Of a DNA stretch of 21,246 nucleotides, positions 1-7,745 are shown piece by piece (position 1 is the stretch's first letter; every line of letters starts with the position of its first letter). The stretch covers positions 1 to 21,246 of the forward strand of contig JAGLQQ010000046.1 of NCBI GenBank assembly GCA_023136735.1, written 5' to 3'. Under the pieces are notes generated by a model. It was not told where the DNA came from and made no database searches. It saw only the letters and a program-made list of their open reading frames with translations. The position numbers and the translations under genes were made by a program. The DNA is from Candidatus Omnitrophota bacterium. Its GTDB lineage: Bacteria; Omnitrophota; Gorgyraeia; B26-G9.

Positions 1-2
1 CT

Positions 3-110
3 CATGAAAGTAAGGTTGCTATCAGCCCGGAAATTTCCAAAGACACTAAGGATATAATTAATGGAGCGGTCTTAGAAGTAATGGATAATTATATTAATCA
101 TGCAATTTAA
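3..110 (+). CDS. C-terminal fragment of an unidentified protein
   Basis: The frame starting at base 3 is open from the left edge of the window and ends in TAA at 108-110, giving the last 35 residues of a protein that begins outside the window. The other two forward frames are closed by early stops. The tail is acidic to neutral and probably helical, ending in DNYINHAI. I do not recognise a family from so little. The stop lies one base from the stop of the convergent radical SAM gene, so the two transcription units meet with no room for a separate terminator. A real coding end is likely because the frame stays open and ends exactly at the gene junction, but function is unknown. Confidence 0.5.
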   Translation, partial: HESKVAISPEISKDTKDIINGAVLEVMDNYINHAI

Positions 111-111
111 C

Positions 112-1041
112 TTAGAAATCATTTTCACTCTGCCTTTTAGCTAAAAAGCCCTGTCGGGTATTTCTTTTTTTGAACTCCTCTTCTATTTTAAGCAGCACTT
201 TCTGTCTGCGATTCATCCAAAACGGCGCAATAAGCACTTCGTCCCGAGCATTAGAAACAAGACGCATTATCACACACTCAGACGGAAGTCTTTCTAAAAA
301 ATCACAGGCTATTTCAACATACTCCCCTTCCGCAAGCAAGTGAATATCTCCTTGCTTATACATACACGCGAATGGAGTATTCTTTAAGATATGAAACGTA
401 TGCAGCTTTACACCGTTAATCCCGAGTTTTGCCAGAGCATTTGCCGTTTGATACATATCATGTTTCGTTTCATGCGGCAGTCCGAGAATAACATGCGCCG
501 CGGTTTTTATATTCCGTTCTGCCGTTAGTTTAACAGCGTTTTTAAACTGCCTAAAAGTATGTCTGCGGTTTAGAAATTTAAGTGTTTTAGCGTGTACACT
601 TTGCAATCCATACTCTATCCAAACATCATATTTATCCGTATAGGAGCTTATCATGTCCAGTTTCTCTTCATCAATACAATCAGGCCTGGTAGAAATAATT
701 AACCCTACGAATTCAGGAAATTTTTTTATCCCATCATATATAGTTCCCAGTTTTTCAACAGAGGCATAAGTGTTTGAGGCGTTTTGAAAGTAGGCGATAA
801 ATTTATCTGATTTAAAACGTTTTTTAAAAAGTGGAAGCGCTGTTTCTATCTGCGCTTCTATAGAAATTTGAGAATCCTCAACACTTACAAACCCCTTTTC
901 ATTACAAAAATAGCAGCCCTCAATGCCAAGCGTTCCATCCCGATTAGGACAATTAAGCCCAGCATTCAAACTAATACGCTGAATTCTGCTTTTGAATTTT
1001 TTCTTGAGATAACTATTGAAAGAATAATAAGATTGGCTCAT
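112..1041 (-). CDS. yhcC: YhcC/YtqA-type radical SAM protein (TIGR01212 family)
   Basis: A 309-residue radical SAM enzyme of the YhcC/YtqA family, whose substrate is not known to me. The 4Fe-4S cluster motif is C31-x11-C43-x2-C46 within CPNRDGTLGIEGCYFC, the unusually spaced motif that marks this family and is nearly identical to my recollection of E. coli YhcC. Further family blocks are IAYFQNASNTYA, STRPDCI, VWIEYGLQS, HVILGLPHET and GVKLHTFHIL, in the usual order. Length matches the family (about 300 residues). The ATG at 1039-1041 has no clear Shine-Dalgarno sequence in front, so the start is less certain than the identity. It lies 103 bp downstream of rlmB on the same strand, with a repeat-rich gap between them. 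Confidence 0.9.
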   Translation of the reverse strand: MSQSYYSFNSYLKKKFKSRIQRISLNAGLNCPNRDGTLGIEGCYFCNEKGFVSVEDSQISIEAQIETALPLFKKRFKSDKFIAYFQNASNTYASVEKLGTIYDGIKKFPEFVGLIISTRPDCIDEEKLDMISSYTDKYDVWIEYGLQSVHAKTLKFLNRRHTFRQFKNAVKLTAERNIKTAAHVILGLPHETKHDMYQTANALAKLGINGVKLHTFHILKNTPFACMYKQGDIHLLAEGEYVEIACDFLERLPSECVIMRLVSNARDEVLIAPFWMNRRQKVLLKIEEEFKKRNTRQGFLAKRQSENDF

Positions 1042-1111
1042 TTGTTTTTAGATAATACCAGTAATTAAAAAAATATAAGAAGACAGAGAACAGAAAAGTA
1101 TCTGATTTAAA

Positions 1112-1167
1112 AACTTTATGAACTTTATAACTTTAAACTAATCCCTAACCGCTATCCGCTAATCGCT
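1112..1167. repeat. Degenerate short tandem repeats overlapping the rlmB 3' end
   Basis: On the plus strand, 1140-1167 is four consecutive heptamers: AATCCCT, AACCGCT, ATCCGCT, AATCGCT. Immediately to the left, 1112-1138 is made of near-repeats of a nine-base unit: AACTTTATG, AACTTTATA, ACTTTAAAC. The heptamer array covers the rlmB stop codon (1145-1147) and encodes its last residues (QRLADSG), so the C-terminus of RlmB seems to be built from repeat DNA. The gap between rlmB and yhcC also has an AG-rich block around 1078-1098. This looks like microsatellite-type sequence and not a regulatory site. Confidence 0.7.
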
Positions 1168-1882
1168 GTTTCGTGATCTCATTACAAAAAATAGCACAGG
1201 CAGTATTTACGTTTAATGTTAATTTTGCCCCATGCATAGGAATATATGATTTCTTGTCAAGGATCTTCTGAATTTCAGGAGCTATTCCTACCGCTTCCGC
1301 TCCGAGAACAATTGCTAAAGGAAATTTTAATTTTAACGAATTTATATCCTCGGCATTTTCATCTATCACGGCACCCATCACAGAAACCCCACGCCTTTTA
1401 ACTTCATTTATTGCCTGTGTCATATCCGCAACCTTGCAAATCTGAACATAATTTTCCCCTCCGCTTGCTACATGCATAACCGCTTCAGTAATATGACAAG
1501 CATCTCTTTCCGGGATAACAATACAAAATCCGCCCAGACATGCGAGAGTACGGATAATAACCCCCAGATTCTGGGGATCGTTGATCCTATCCAGAAAAAC
1601 AGGCGTAAGATTTTTTTGCGAATCCAACAGATCTTCAAAACTGCTGTAAATAAATTTATCTACCCGAGCAACAATACCCTGCAAATTTTTTACCTTCTTC
1701 ATATTCTCAATCTTATCTGCAGGCAAATATTCGGGAGTTATCCCAACTGATGTTATAAGTGCTTGGATCTGAGGGTGGTTAAAATCATCGCAAAGAAAGA
1801 TATTTCTGATACTTTGCGAATTTACCTTCAATCTCTCATGTATAGATTTCTTTCCATAAAGAAGTGTATAATTTTTTGCCAT
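1145..1882 (-). CDS. rlmB: TrmH/SpoU-family rRNA ribose 2'-O-methyltransferase (RlmB-like)
   Basis: A SPOUT-class methyltransferase; its RlmB relatives methylate the 2'-OH of G2251 in 23S rRNA using S-adenosylmethionine. With the ATG at 1880-1882 it has 245 residues. An N-terminal substrate-binding domain starts with LLYGKKSIHERL. The three SpoU motifs follow: FLDRINDPQNLGVIIRTL near residues 97-113 (N105, R111), LGAEAVGI at 193-200, and IPMHGAKLTLNVNTA at 214-228; the last two form the knotted cofactor site. A TTG at 1904-1906 would add eight residues, but the ATG has AGGGA five bases upstream and follows the ATP-grasp stop with one base between (TAGAATG), so I chose it. The final residues are encoded by a heptamer repeat. 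RlmB is the likeliest paralogue; another SpoU member is possible. Confidence 0.85.
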   Translation of the reverse strand: MAKNYTLLYGKKSIHERLKVNSQSIRNIFLCDDFNHPQIQALITSVGITPEYLPADKIENMKKVKNLQGIVARVDKFIYSSFEDLLDSQKNLTPVFLDRINDPQNLGVIIRTLACLGGFCIVIPERDACHITEAVMHVASGGENYVQICKVADMTQAINEVKRRGVSVMGAVIDENAEDINSLKLKFPLAIVLGAEAVGIAPEIQKILDKKSYIPMHGAKLTLNVNTACAIFCNEITKQRLADSG

Positions 1883-1883
1883 T

Positions 1884-2903
1884 CTAGTCCCTACGTTTAA
1901 AAGCAAGCATCAGGATTCTTTGCACCAACTTATCAAAGGCAATACCAGCTTTTTCTGCTGATTGAGCTATTTCATCATTTTTAGCCAAATTAGGGTTTGC
2001 ATTAGCTTCAATAATAAATGTACGTCCACCTTGTGTAACCCTCATATCAAAACGCGCATAGCATTGCATATTTAAAGCACGATAAGCACGCTTGCAAATT
2101 TCTTCTAGTTCAACTTGCACACCATTTGCTAATTTTCCCGGAAAAACATTCTTAAGGCCCCACTTTTTACGATAATTCTTATCCCATTTTGCCTTATAAG
2201 TAGCAATCCGAGGTTCTTCATCGCTTTGACTTGAGCCGAATTTCATTTCACGAAACGGCAGTACTTGTATACGTTTATTTCCTATTAAACTCACATACAA
2301 TTCTCTCCCCGGTATATATTCTTCGGCAATCGCGTCCATATTCATTTTTTCATGTATAAACTTCACTCTATTTATAAGCGCTTCTTCACTATCTACCACT
2401 GATGCCTGTGAAATGCCGCGCGATGCCTCATCTGCTAAAGGCTTAACCACCAACGGAAGCCGTAGTTTTTTCAAAAGCCAGACCTTATGCCCCCTGTAAA
2501 AATCATGAAATCTAGGGACTCTTATCCTATGAAATCTCAGAATTTTTTTATGTAATGCCTTATCATTACAAAGAAATAATGTTTTCGATGAAGAGCCAGT
2601 ATAGGGGATTCCCAACATTTCCAAAAATCCGACAAAGTTTTTATCTAAAGACGCTTTGGAGTCAAAAACTTCCGCAAGATTAAAAATCACATCTGGTTTG
2701 TTTTCTTTTATTTCTTCAAGCAAAATGCTTACATCTTTACATATGCCGAGCATCCTTACATCATGTCCGTTTTCAAGAAGAGCATTATACACATGGTTTT
2801 CTGTATTCCAGTCAACCTCTTGAAATTCATCACTATAAGCATAATCCCGCGGGCGAGGTACAGGCGTGTCGAAAACCAATAAAACTTTTAGGCGCTTTTT
2901 CAT
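1884..2903 (-). CDS. D-Ala-D-Ala-ligase-like ATP-grasp enzyme
   Basis: A 339-residue ATP-grasp carboxylate-amine ligase related to Ddl. Visible blocks are an N-terminal Rossmann-like part with PDVIFNLAE (70-78), GIPYTGSSSKT (98-108) before the ATP-grasp domain, LPLVVKP (149-155, Lys154 as the likely ATP-binding lysine), EEYIPGREL (194-202), and the metal site RFDMR (D286) plus IIEANANPN (E299, N301), matching the E-x-N of Ddl. Family enzymes activate a carboxylate as acyl phosphate and join it to an amine. The two real substrates cannot be read from the sequence, and I would not call this the housekeeping Ddl because it lies outside any murein cluster and is translationally coupled to a metallopeptidase. 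Its ATG overlaps the peptidase stop by four bases. Confidence 0.85.
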   Translation of the reverse strand: MKKRLKVLLVFDTPVPRPRDYAYSDEFQEVDWNTENHVYNALLENGHDVRMLGICKDVSILLEEIKENKPDVIFNLAEVFDSKASLDKNFVGFLEMLGIPYTGSSSKTLFLCNDKALHKKILRFHRIRVPRFHDFYRGHKVWLLKKLRLPLVVKPLADEASRGISQASVVDSEEALINRVKFIHEKMNMDAIAEEYIPGRELYVSLIGNKRIQVLPFREMKFGSSQSDEEPRIATYKAKWDKNYRKKWGLKNVFPGKLANGVQVELEEICKRAYRALNMQCYARFDMRVTQGGRTFIIEANANPNLAKNDEIAQSAEKAGIAFDKLVQRILMLAFKRRD

Positions 2904-3925
2904 TTCTTCCCTCTTAACCTCCCTGTATACATATATTTCATCATTAAACTGCTAATATAGGTTGTGAGATTTATCAAAGTCATCGACTCATCAGCCGCGA
3001 TAACAAGATTCAGATCCTTAGAGCGCACAATTAGGATTTTAAGCAAACCATCAATAATATATTTTTTTTCACCTGTCCACTTGCTAACAATTTTTATCAA
3101 TTGTTTTCTATGCTTTTTAATCAGCTTATAAGCAAGCGGCTTGGACTTTTCATCTTTGTTTTTTACTTGAAAAATATTTTTTAGATTAGCGTCATGGAAA
3201 TCATTGAAATCTTCCGCGTAAGTATGGCGTTTCTTCTTATAGTAATGTCCGAGCGTGGAAGTAAGCTTTGCAGCCTGCCAGTATTTTTTTCCTTTTTTTA
3301 TCAGCGGCTGTTTATTTTTTAAATCCGACATCAACTCATCTACAAATTTGAGTTTGCCAAGTGCTTTCCACCCTTTATAATCAGATTGCCAGTCTATTTC
3401 CGGAGTAAGCCAGATAGCAAAAGTTTCCGCAAAATCTTCATCCGGATGGTATTGAGCATAATAGTCTTCTAAATGCCTGACAAAACTTTTACTGTAGGGA
3501 CGAAAGCGGTAAGTATCTTTATACTCCTTGTCAAAATGGCCAAATAGCTCCTGCCATTTTTTCTTTGTATAAAGTTTATAGGCATAGTTTATCGCGTGTC
3601 CTGTTTCATGACGCAAAAGCTTCATACACCAGTCCTTTGTTCCACCCTCGACATCAAGCATCATCTGTTTTTCAAGCCGCATCAGCACTGGATGAGCAAG
3701 AAAAAAAGGCATGCCTACCACAGGCTCTCTGTCAGGAGCAAGCCATTCATCGGCAAGATAGCAAACTGGCTTAAAGTCTATTCCTTTATTACTAAGCTCA
3801 CTATAGAGTTCTTTGATGCACTCCTCCATCCAGGTGTCCTCTATCTTAACAGGCAGATCCCGGATTCTAGTCTTGAGTAAATCCTCTTCCTGGATATCCT
3901 CTAGATTTATTTTCTGTATTGTCAT
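2900..3925 (-). CDS. Zinc metallopeptidase, Peptidase_Mx-like
   Basis: A 341-residue protein with an HExxH zinc site, RHETGHAIN (H106, E107, H110), and a downstream DEDFAETFAIW block (162-172) whose Glu167 is a probable third ligand. This arrangement, with the ELFG/Y-rich linker and HP-DEDFAE spacing, resembles the putative zinc-binding metallopeptidase family (Peptidase_Mx). No signal peptide or membrane segment is visible, so it is probably cytoplasmic. The C-terminal third is lysine-rich and has no motif I recognise. It is the first gene of a coupled cluster: its stop overlaps the start of the ATP-grasp gene (ATGA). The ATG at 3923-3925 has only a distant AAGG upstream, so translation signals are weak. 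Substrate unknown; a role together with the ligase is an inference from coupling. Confidence 0.8.
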   Translation of the reverse strand: MTIQKINLEDIQEEDLLKTRIRDLPVKIEDTWMEECIKELYSELSNKGIDFKPVCYLADEWLAPDREPVVGMPFFLAHPVLMRLEKQMMLDVEGGTKDWCMKLLRHETGHAINYAYKLYTKKKWQELFGHFDKEYKDTYRFRPYSKSFVRHLEDYYAQYHPDEDFAETFAIWLTPEIDWQSDYKGWKALGKLKFVDELMSDLKNKQPLIKKGKKYWQAAKLTSTLGHYYKKKRHTYAEDFNDFHDANLKNIFQVKNKDEKSKPLAYKLIKKHRKQLIKIVSKWTGEKKYIIDGLLKILIVRSKDLNLVIAADESMTLINLTTYISSLMMKYMYTGRLRGKK

Positions 3926-4076
3926 TATTTTTGGTTACCTTATAATAATTTTAACAATTATATTCCTTTATAAAACCAAACCCGTTGTTTAGATTATAGT
4001 TACGATTTTATAAGCAAAATTTATTCTTCATTACAATTATTCTACTATCTGTGGTATTTAAAAGCAAATCAAATAT

Positions 4077-4095
4077 AATACTGGAAATCAGTATT
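4077..4095. promoter_or_regulatory. Perfect 7-bp inverted repeat, possible operator
   Basis: AATACTG (4077-4083) and CAGTATT (4089-4095) are perfect inverted copies around a five-base centre, GAAAT. The left arm overlaps a plus-strand TATAAT at 4074-4079. It lies in the 307 bp region between the divergent metallopeptidase and gpmA genes. There is no T-run after either arm, so it reads more like a protein-binding palindrome than a terminator. No regulator can be assigned. Confidence 0.3.
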
Positions 4096-4139
4096 TAAAA
4101 AGAGTATAATTGCAAAAAAGTTTATATTACATTTTATTT

Positions 4140-4162
4140 ATCCCGCCAAAGAACGGCGGGAT
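4140..4162. other. GC-rich perfect hairpin in the gpmA leader region
   Basis: ATCCCGCC (4140-4147) pairs perfectly with GGCGGGAT (4155-4162) over a seven-base loop, AAAGAAC. It stands out as the only GC-rich patch in an AT-rich intergenic region (3926-4232). No T-tract follows on either strand, so a classical intrinsic terminator is not supported. It could be a structured element upstream of the gpmA promoter or a copy of a dispersed palindromic repeat. Confidence 0.5.
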
Positions 4163-4186
4163 TCAATTCAACATTATAATTTATGT

Positions 4187-4192
4187 TATAAT
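4187..4192 (+). promoter_or_regulatory. Candidate -10 box for gpmA
   Basis: A consensus TATAAT lies 40 bases before the gpmA start codon, just downstream of the GC-rich hairpin. A second TATAAT is at 4175-4180. The best -35 match, TTCAAT at 4162-4167, is 19 bases away and weak, so the promoter is plausible but not well defined. The rest of 3926-4232 is AT-rich with no gene that I can see. Confidence 0.35.
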
Positions 4193-4232
4193 ACAACACA
4201 AATTATAGGCTCATTGAAGGAGGATTTATATT

Positions 4233-4982
4233 ATGTATAAGGTTGTATTACTAAGGCATGGAGAAAGCACTTGGAACAAGGAAAACAAATTCACAGGCTG
4301 GACTGATGTGGATCTATCAGAGAAAGGTATTATTGAGGCCGCGGAGGCAGGACACATATTGAAAAAACAAGGTTTCACCTTTGATATTGCTTTTACCTCT
4401 GTTTTAAAGCGGGCAATCAAAACGCTTTGGATCACACTTGAAGGCATGGATCTAATGTGGATACCAGTTATTCGCTGCTGGCGCCTAAATGAACGCCATT
4501 ATGGCGCATTGCAGGGCTTAAACAAATCTGAAACAGCTGCTAAGTACGGAGATGATCAGGTGCTGGTATGGAGAAGAAGCTATGACACTCCTCCTCCAGT
4601 ACTTGAGAAAACAGATGCACGCTATCCAGGAAACGATCCAAGATACGCGGACTTAGATGAAAAAGACACTCCTTTAACTGAGTGTTTGAAAGATACCGTG
4701 GCCCGCTTTCTTCCCTATTGGCATGAAACCATTGCTCCTGCTATAAAATCAGGTAAAAAAGTTCTTATTGCCGCTCATGGTAATAGCCTGCGTGCTTTAG
4801 TAAAATATTTAGATAATGTAAGTGAGGAAGCGATTGTAAAACTCAATATCCCAACAGGCATTCCGCTTGTCTATGAACTCGATGAGGATTTAAAGCCGAT
4901 AAAGCATTATTATCTGGGAGATGCGGATGCCATAGCAAACGCAATGAACGCGGTTGCTAATCAGGGCAAAGCAAAAAAATAG
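4233..4982 (+). CDS. gpmA: 2,3-bisphosphoglycerate-dependent phosphoglycerate mutase
   Basis: Interconverts 3- and 2-phosphoglycerate in glycolysis and gluconeogenesis through a phosphohistidine intermediate. The 249-residue protein has the family length and blocks: LLRHGES with catalytic His9, the NKFTGWTDVDLSEKG block, RLNERHYGALQG with the catalytic acid Glu87, WRRSYDTPPP, and AAHGNSLRALVKYL with His182. The C-terminus keeps NIPTGIPLVYELD and HYYLGD. The usual RSWRLNERHYG reads RCWRLNERHYG here, a mild substitution. A strong ribosome binding site (AAGGAGG, 4217-4223) sits nine bases before the ATG. It is the only complete plus-strand gene in the window and converges on the patatin gene with 50 bp between stops. 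Confidence 0.97.
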   Translation: MYKVVLLRHGESTWNKENKFTGWTDVDLSEKGIIEAAEAGHILKKQGFTFDIAFTSVLKRAIKTLWITLEGMDLMWIPVIRCWRLNERHYGALQGLNKSETAAKYGDDQVLVWRRSYDTPPPVLEKTDARYPGNDPRYADLDEKDTPLTECLKDTVARFLPYWHETIAPAIKSGKKVLIAAHGNSLRALVKYLDNVSEEAIVKLNIPTGIPLVYELDEDLKPIKHYYLGDADAIANAMNAVANQGKAKK

Positions 4983-5032
4983 TAATTGCCACTTATTGAA
5001 AGATAAAAACAGATTTTCAAAACTAAATTGCC

Positions 5033-6031
5033 TTATTCGCTTAATAGTGAAATATCCTTTATAGAAAGGGCCTCATTTGTTGCTTTATACCCTTCCAAGA
5101 TTGCTTCTTTTCCTCGATAAAACTCCAATAATGCGATATGTCTGGTATTTGGAGTTATCTCTATATCCGCCTCTTTTACTTTCAAATTTGCTATTTCGTA
5201 TTCCATAGCATAAATCGCTTGTATTATGGCATCAAATATACTCGGTGTATTTGGATCTACTTTTTGAGCTCCTCTATAAATTTTCTCTTTAAATCCATTG
5301 ATGAATTTTTGGAATTTCTCAATTTTATCTTTATTTTCAAGAAGAAGTTTATCAATTTTATTATTCAGTGCCGCCAAAGCTGTATTTTTAGTCTGTATTT
5401 TGGAAATTGCCAAAGAAGACTTTTGTCTCTTCGTAGAGTCAATAGGCCTTCTTCCTTGGAGCTTATGGATTACATTACAAGCGATAACAAATGTCGCGCC
5501 CATATCCTTAACTACATTCACTGGAACAGGATTGACTATCCCGCCATCAATCAAAAATCTATTATTAAGTTTCACCGGCATAAAGATAGCAGGAATAGAA
5601 ATACTTGCCCTGACCGCCTCAATAACTGACCCTTCCTTTATTACTACCTCTTCACCTGTATTGACATCAGTGGCAACTACAGCTAAAGGAATTTTAAGAT
5701 CTTTGAATTTTACATCTCCTATAACAGTCTTCAACAACTCTTTAACTTTCTTGCCATGGATAACCCCTTTAAAAAGCAAAGCTAAATTTGGATCCGCGAG
5801 CTGAGCTAATTGCCTCCAGTCAAGATTTAATACTGTTTCTTCAATATCTCTTATCTCTTCATTCCTCGCGTAACAGGCGCCAACAAGCGCCCCCATACTT
5901 GAGCCTGCTATCATATCGATAGATATGTTTTTCTCTTTCAGTGCCCTTAAAACTCCGATATGAGCTAATCCTCTTGCCGAGCCGCTTCCTAACGCCAATC
6001 CTACTTTACTTTTCTTTTTAAAAAATCCCAT
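5033..6031 (-). CDS. Patatin-like phospholipase (RssA/NTE-type)
   Basis: A 332-residue serine lipid hydrolase with the Ser-Asp dyad of the patatin fold. Near the N-terminus, LALGSGSARGLAHIGVL is the oxyanion-hole block, followed by GSSMG (43-47) with nucleophile Ser45. The second catalytic residue is Asp162 in LIDGGIVNPVPV. The catalytic domain occupies about residues 8-195; after it comes a lysine-rich, partly helical region (200-260), then a C-terminal part with ALLEFYRGKEAILEGY. No signal peptide is seen, so it is probably cytoplasmic or membrane-peripheral and acts on acyl-lipids. Its start is one base after the stop of the UbiB-like gene, so the two are almost certainly co-translated. 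Specificity cannot be read from the sequence. Confidence 0.92.
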   Translation of the reverse strand: MGFFKKKSKVGLALGSGSARGLAHIGVLRALKEKNISIDMIAGSSMGALVGACYARNEEIRDIEETVLNLDWRQLAQLADPNLALLFKGVIHGKKVKELLKTVIGDVKFKDLKIPLAVVATDVNTGEEVVIKEGSVIEAVRASISIPAIFMPVKLNNRFLIDGGIVNPVPVNVVKDMGATFVIACNVIHKLQGRRPIDSTKRQKSSLAISKIQTKNTALAALNNKIDKLLLENKDKIEKFQKFINGFKEKIYRGAQKVDPNTPSIFDAIIQAIYAMEYEIANLKVKEADIEITPNTRHIALLEFYRGKEAILEGYKATNEALSIKDISLLSE

Positions 6032-6032
6032 T

Positions 6033-7721
6033 TTATAGCTTCCCAGAGCGTAATATAGAGATAACTAACCATAACCCCATGATTCCAGCCACAATAAATC
6101 CAACTATACCCAATAGCGAAAAACCAAACAACATCGCTCCTTTATCCGTTTGCATTATAATAGAGGAGCCTATTATTATTGCCGCGATAATCATACTAAA
6201 AGAAATTCTATTACTGACTTTATCAAGCACATGAATTAAATTCTCCAATCCCTTATGCTCAAATTCCGCTCTCAGTGTCCCCTTTTTCATTTTTTCAAGG
6301 ATTAATGTTAAATCCCTGGGCAGCAAATTCGTAAGAATATATAACCCTTTTAAAAACCCCTTTAGTCCTTTTATTATATTTTTTTTGCTATATCGCTCCC
6401 TTACCAGCCGTTCCGCGAAAGGCTTTGTTTGAGCAACAGCATTAAAGTCAGGATATATCTTTTTACCTACACCTTCAATTGTTATCAAAGCTTTGCTCAA
6501 AAGAAAGAAATCCGCAGGCATTTTGATTCGATTTTGCGAAATTATATTAATTAAATCAGGCAGAAAATGATCCATCCTGAGTTCTTTTAAAGGGATTTCA
6601 AAATAACTCTCTACGAAGCCTGTAAGGTCCACGCTTAAGCTTTTAACATCAGTATCCTGTTCAAGAGCTCCCATTGACATAAAAACCTCGATAATCCCTT
6701 TTACATCCCGATGAATTATAGCAACCAGGATATCAGAAAGCTGTTCTCTTGTTTCTACATCAATGCACCCAACCATACCAAAATCTAAAAAAGCAATATG
6801 TCCGTCTTTTTGAACAAAAATATTACCGGGATGAGGGTCAGCATGAAAAAACCCATGAATAAAAACCTGCTTCAAAATAGCATCGGCTCCATTTACCGCT
6901 ACCTGTCTTTTATCTAACCCAATACGTTCTATTTCAGTTAGGTTGTTCGCCTTTACCCCTTCCAGCCTCTCCATCGTTAAAATTTTTTTCGTTGATAGAG
7001 GCTTAATCGTTTTCAAAATATATACGGTATTATCATCCTTAAAATTACGCCGGAATCTGTCAATATTTTTTGCCTCTACACTAAAATCTATTTCTCTTAA
7101 AATCGTCTTTTTGAATTTATTAATAATTGCCGTGGGATTATAAAGCCTGCTTTCTTCGATATGTTTTTCTGCCAATTGAGCTAACACATATAAGATATCT
7201 AAATCCGCCCGTATTGTCACTTCGATGTCCGGTCTTTGAACTTTTACCGCCAGTTTTTCTCCTTTTTTTGATTCAGCCAGATGGACTTGTGACAATGAAG
7301 CCGCGGCAACAGGATCAACAGAAAAACTGCTGAATAATTTATCTATCGGGGTTTTTAACTCTTTTTCAATCTGTTCTTTGACTTTTTCATACGCAAACGC
7401 GGGAACTTCATTCTGCAATTTTTCAAGTTCATGACAAAACTCTAGCGGAATTAAATCCGGGCGTGTACTTAAAACCTGGCCTAGTTTGATATAAGCAGGA
7501 CCTAACTCTTCCATTATCCTGCGAATTCGAACAGGCGCAGGGATAGCGAAGGCATCAAGTTTCTTAGCTGAAATAATCTTGACAATCTTCCTGCCGACAA
7601 GATGTTGATCTATTTTCAAACGGTCAACAATATAGCCAAAACCATATTTAGCAAGAACGTTTAAAACCTGCCGCAGCCTATTCACGTTACGCATTTTTTG
7701 AGCAATACTATTTCTAATCAC
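6033..7721 (-). CDS. ABC1/UbiB-family atypical kinase-like protein
   Basis: A 562-residue ABC1 (AarF/UbiB/COQ8) protein. Landmarks in order are the KxGQ motif YIKLGQ (K79-Q82) with RPDLIP, the alanine-rich nucleotide loop VAAASLSQVH (138-147) replacing a glycine loop, LAVKVQRP with Lys160, DPHPGN (295-300) and LDFGMVG (DFG 313-315). Two hydrophobic segments near residues 507-528 and 534-557 probably anchor it in the membrane. E. coli UbiB supports ubiquinone synthesis, but members in organisms without visible ubi genes have other or unknown roles. Here the company is a phasin-like protein and a patatin lipase, suggesting lipid or isoprenoid handling. The start is GTG (7719-7721) preceded by GGGAG about six bases upstream. 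Confidence 0.92.
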   Translation of the reverse strand: MIRNSIAQKMRNVNRLRQVLNVLAKYGFGYIVDRLKIDQHLVGRKIVKIISAKKLDAFAIPAPVRIRRIMEELGPAYIKLGQVLSTRPDLIPLEFCHELEKLQNEVPAFAYEKVKEQIEKELKTPIDKLFSSFSVDPVAAASLSQVHLAESKKGEKLAVKVQRPDIEVTIRADLDILYVLAQLAEKHIEESRLYNPTAIINKFKKTILREIDFSVEAKNIDRFRRNFKDDNTVYILKTIKPLSTKKILTMERLEGVKANNLTEIERIGLDKRQVAVNGADAILKQVFIHGFFHADPHPGNIFVQKDGHIAFLDFGMVGCIDVETREQLSDILVAIIHRDVKGIIEVFMSMGALEQDTDVKSLSVDLTGFVESYFEIPLKELRMDHFLPDLINIISQNRIKMPADFFLLSKALITIEGVGKKIYPDFNAVAQTKPFAERLVRERYSKKNIIKGLKGFLKGLYILTNLLPRDLTLILEKMKKGTLRAEFEHKGLENLIHVLDKVSNRISFSMIIAAIIIGSSIIMQTDKGAMLFGFSLLGIVGFIVAGIMGLWLVISILRSGKL

Positions 7722-7745
7722 TAAAAACTCCCGAGAATGATTCTA

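Noticed and set aside
1884..2903. Housekeeping D-alanine-D-alanine ligase (ddl)
   Set aside because: The fold and metal-site motifs fit, but the gene is coupled to a metallopeptidase and lies away from murein genes; the specific name is not supported.
4077..4095. LexA-type SOS box
   Set aside because: The palindrome has CTG-N5-CAG, not the spacing of the known proteobacterial or Gram-positive LexA sites.
4996..5020. TTGAAA...TTTCAA inverted repeat between gpmA and the patatin gene as a terminator
   Set aside because: Only six AT-rich pairs with a 13-base loop and no U-tract; too weak to call.
5138..5804. Two overlapping plus-strand ORFs of about 165 codons opposite the patatin gene
   Set aside because: Both are antisense to a protein with clear catalytic motifs and show low-complexity hydrophobic translations typical of complement frames.
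7734..7744. AGAAT-G-ATTCT palindrome just before the UbiB-like start
   Set aside because: Only five pairs with a one-base centre, which cannot form an RNA hairpin, and no further symmetry for a convincing operator.
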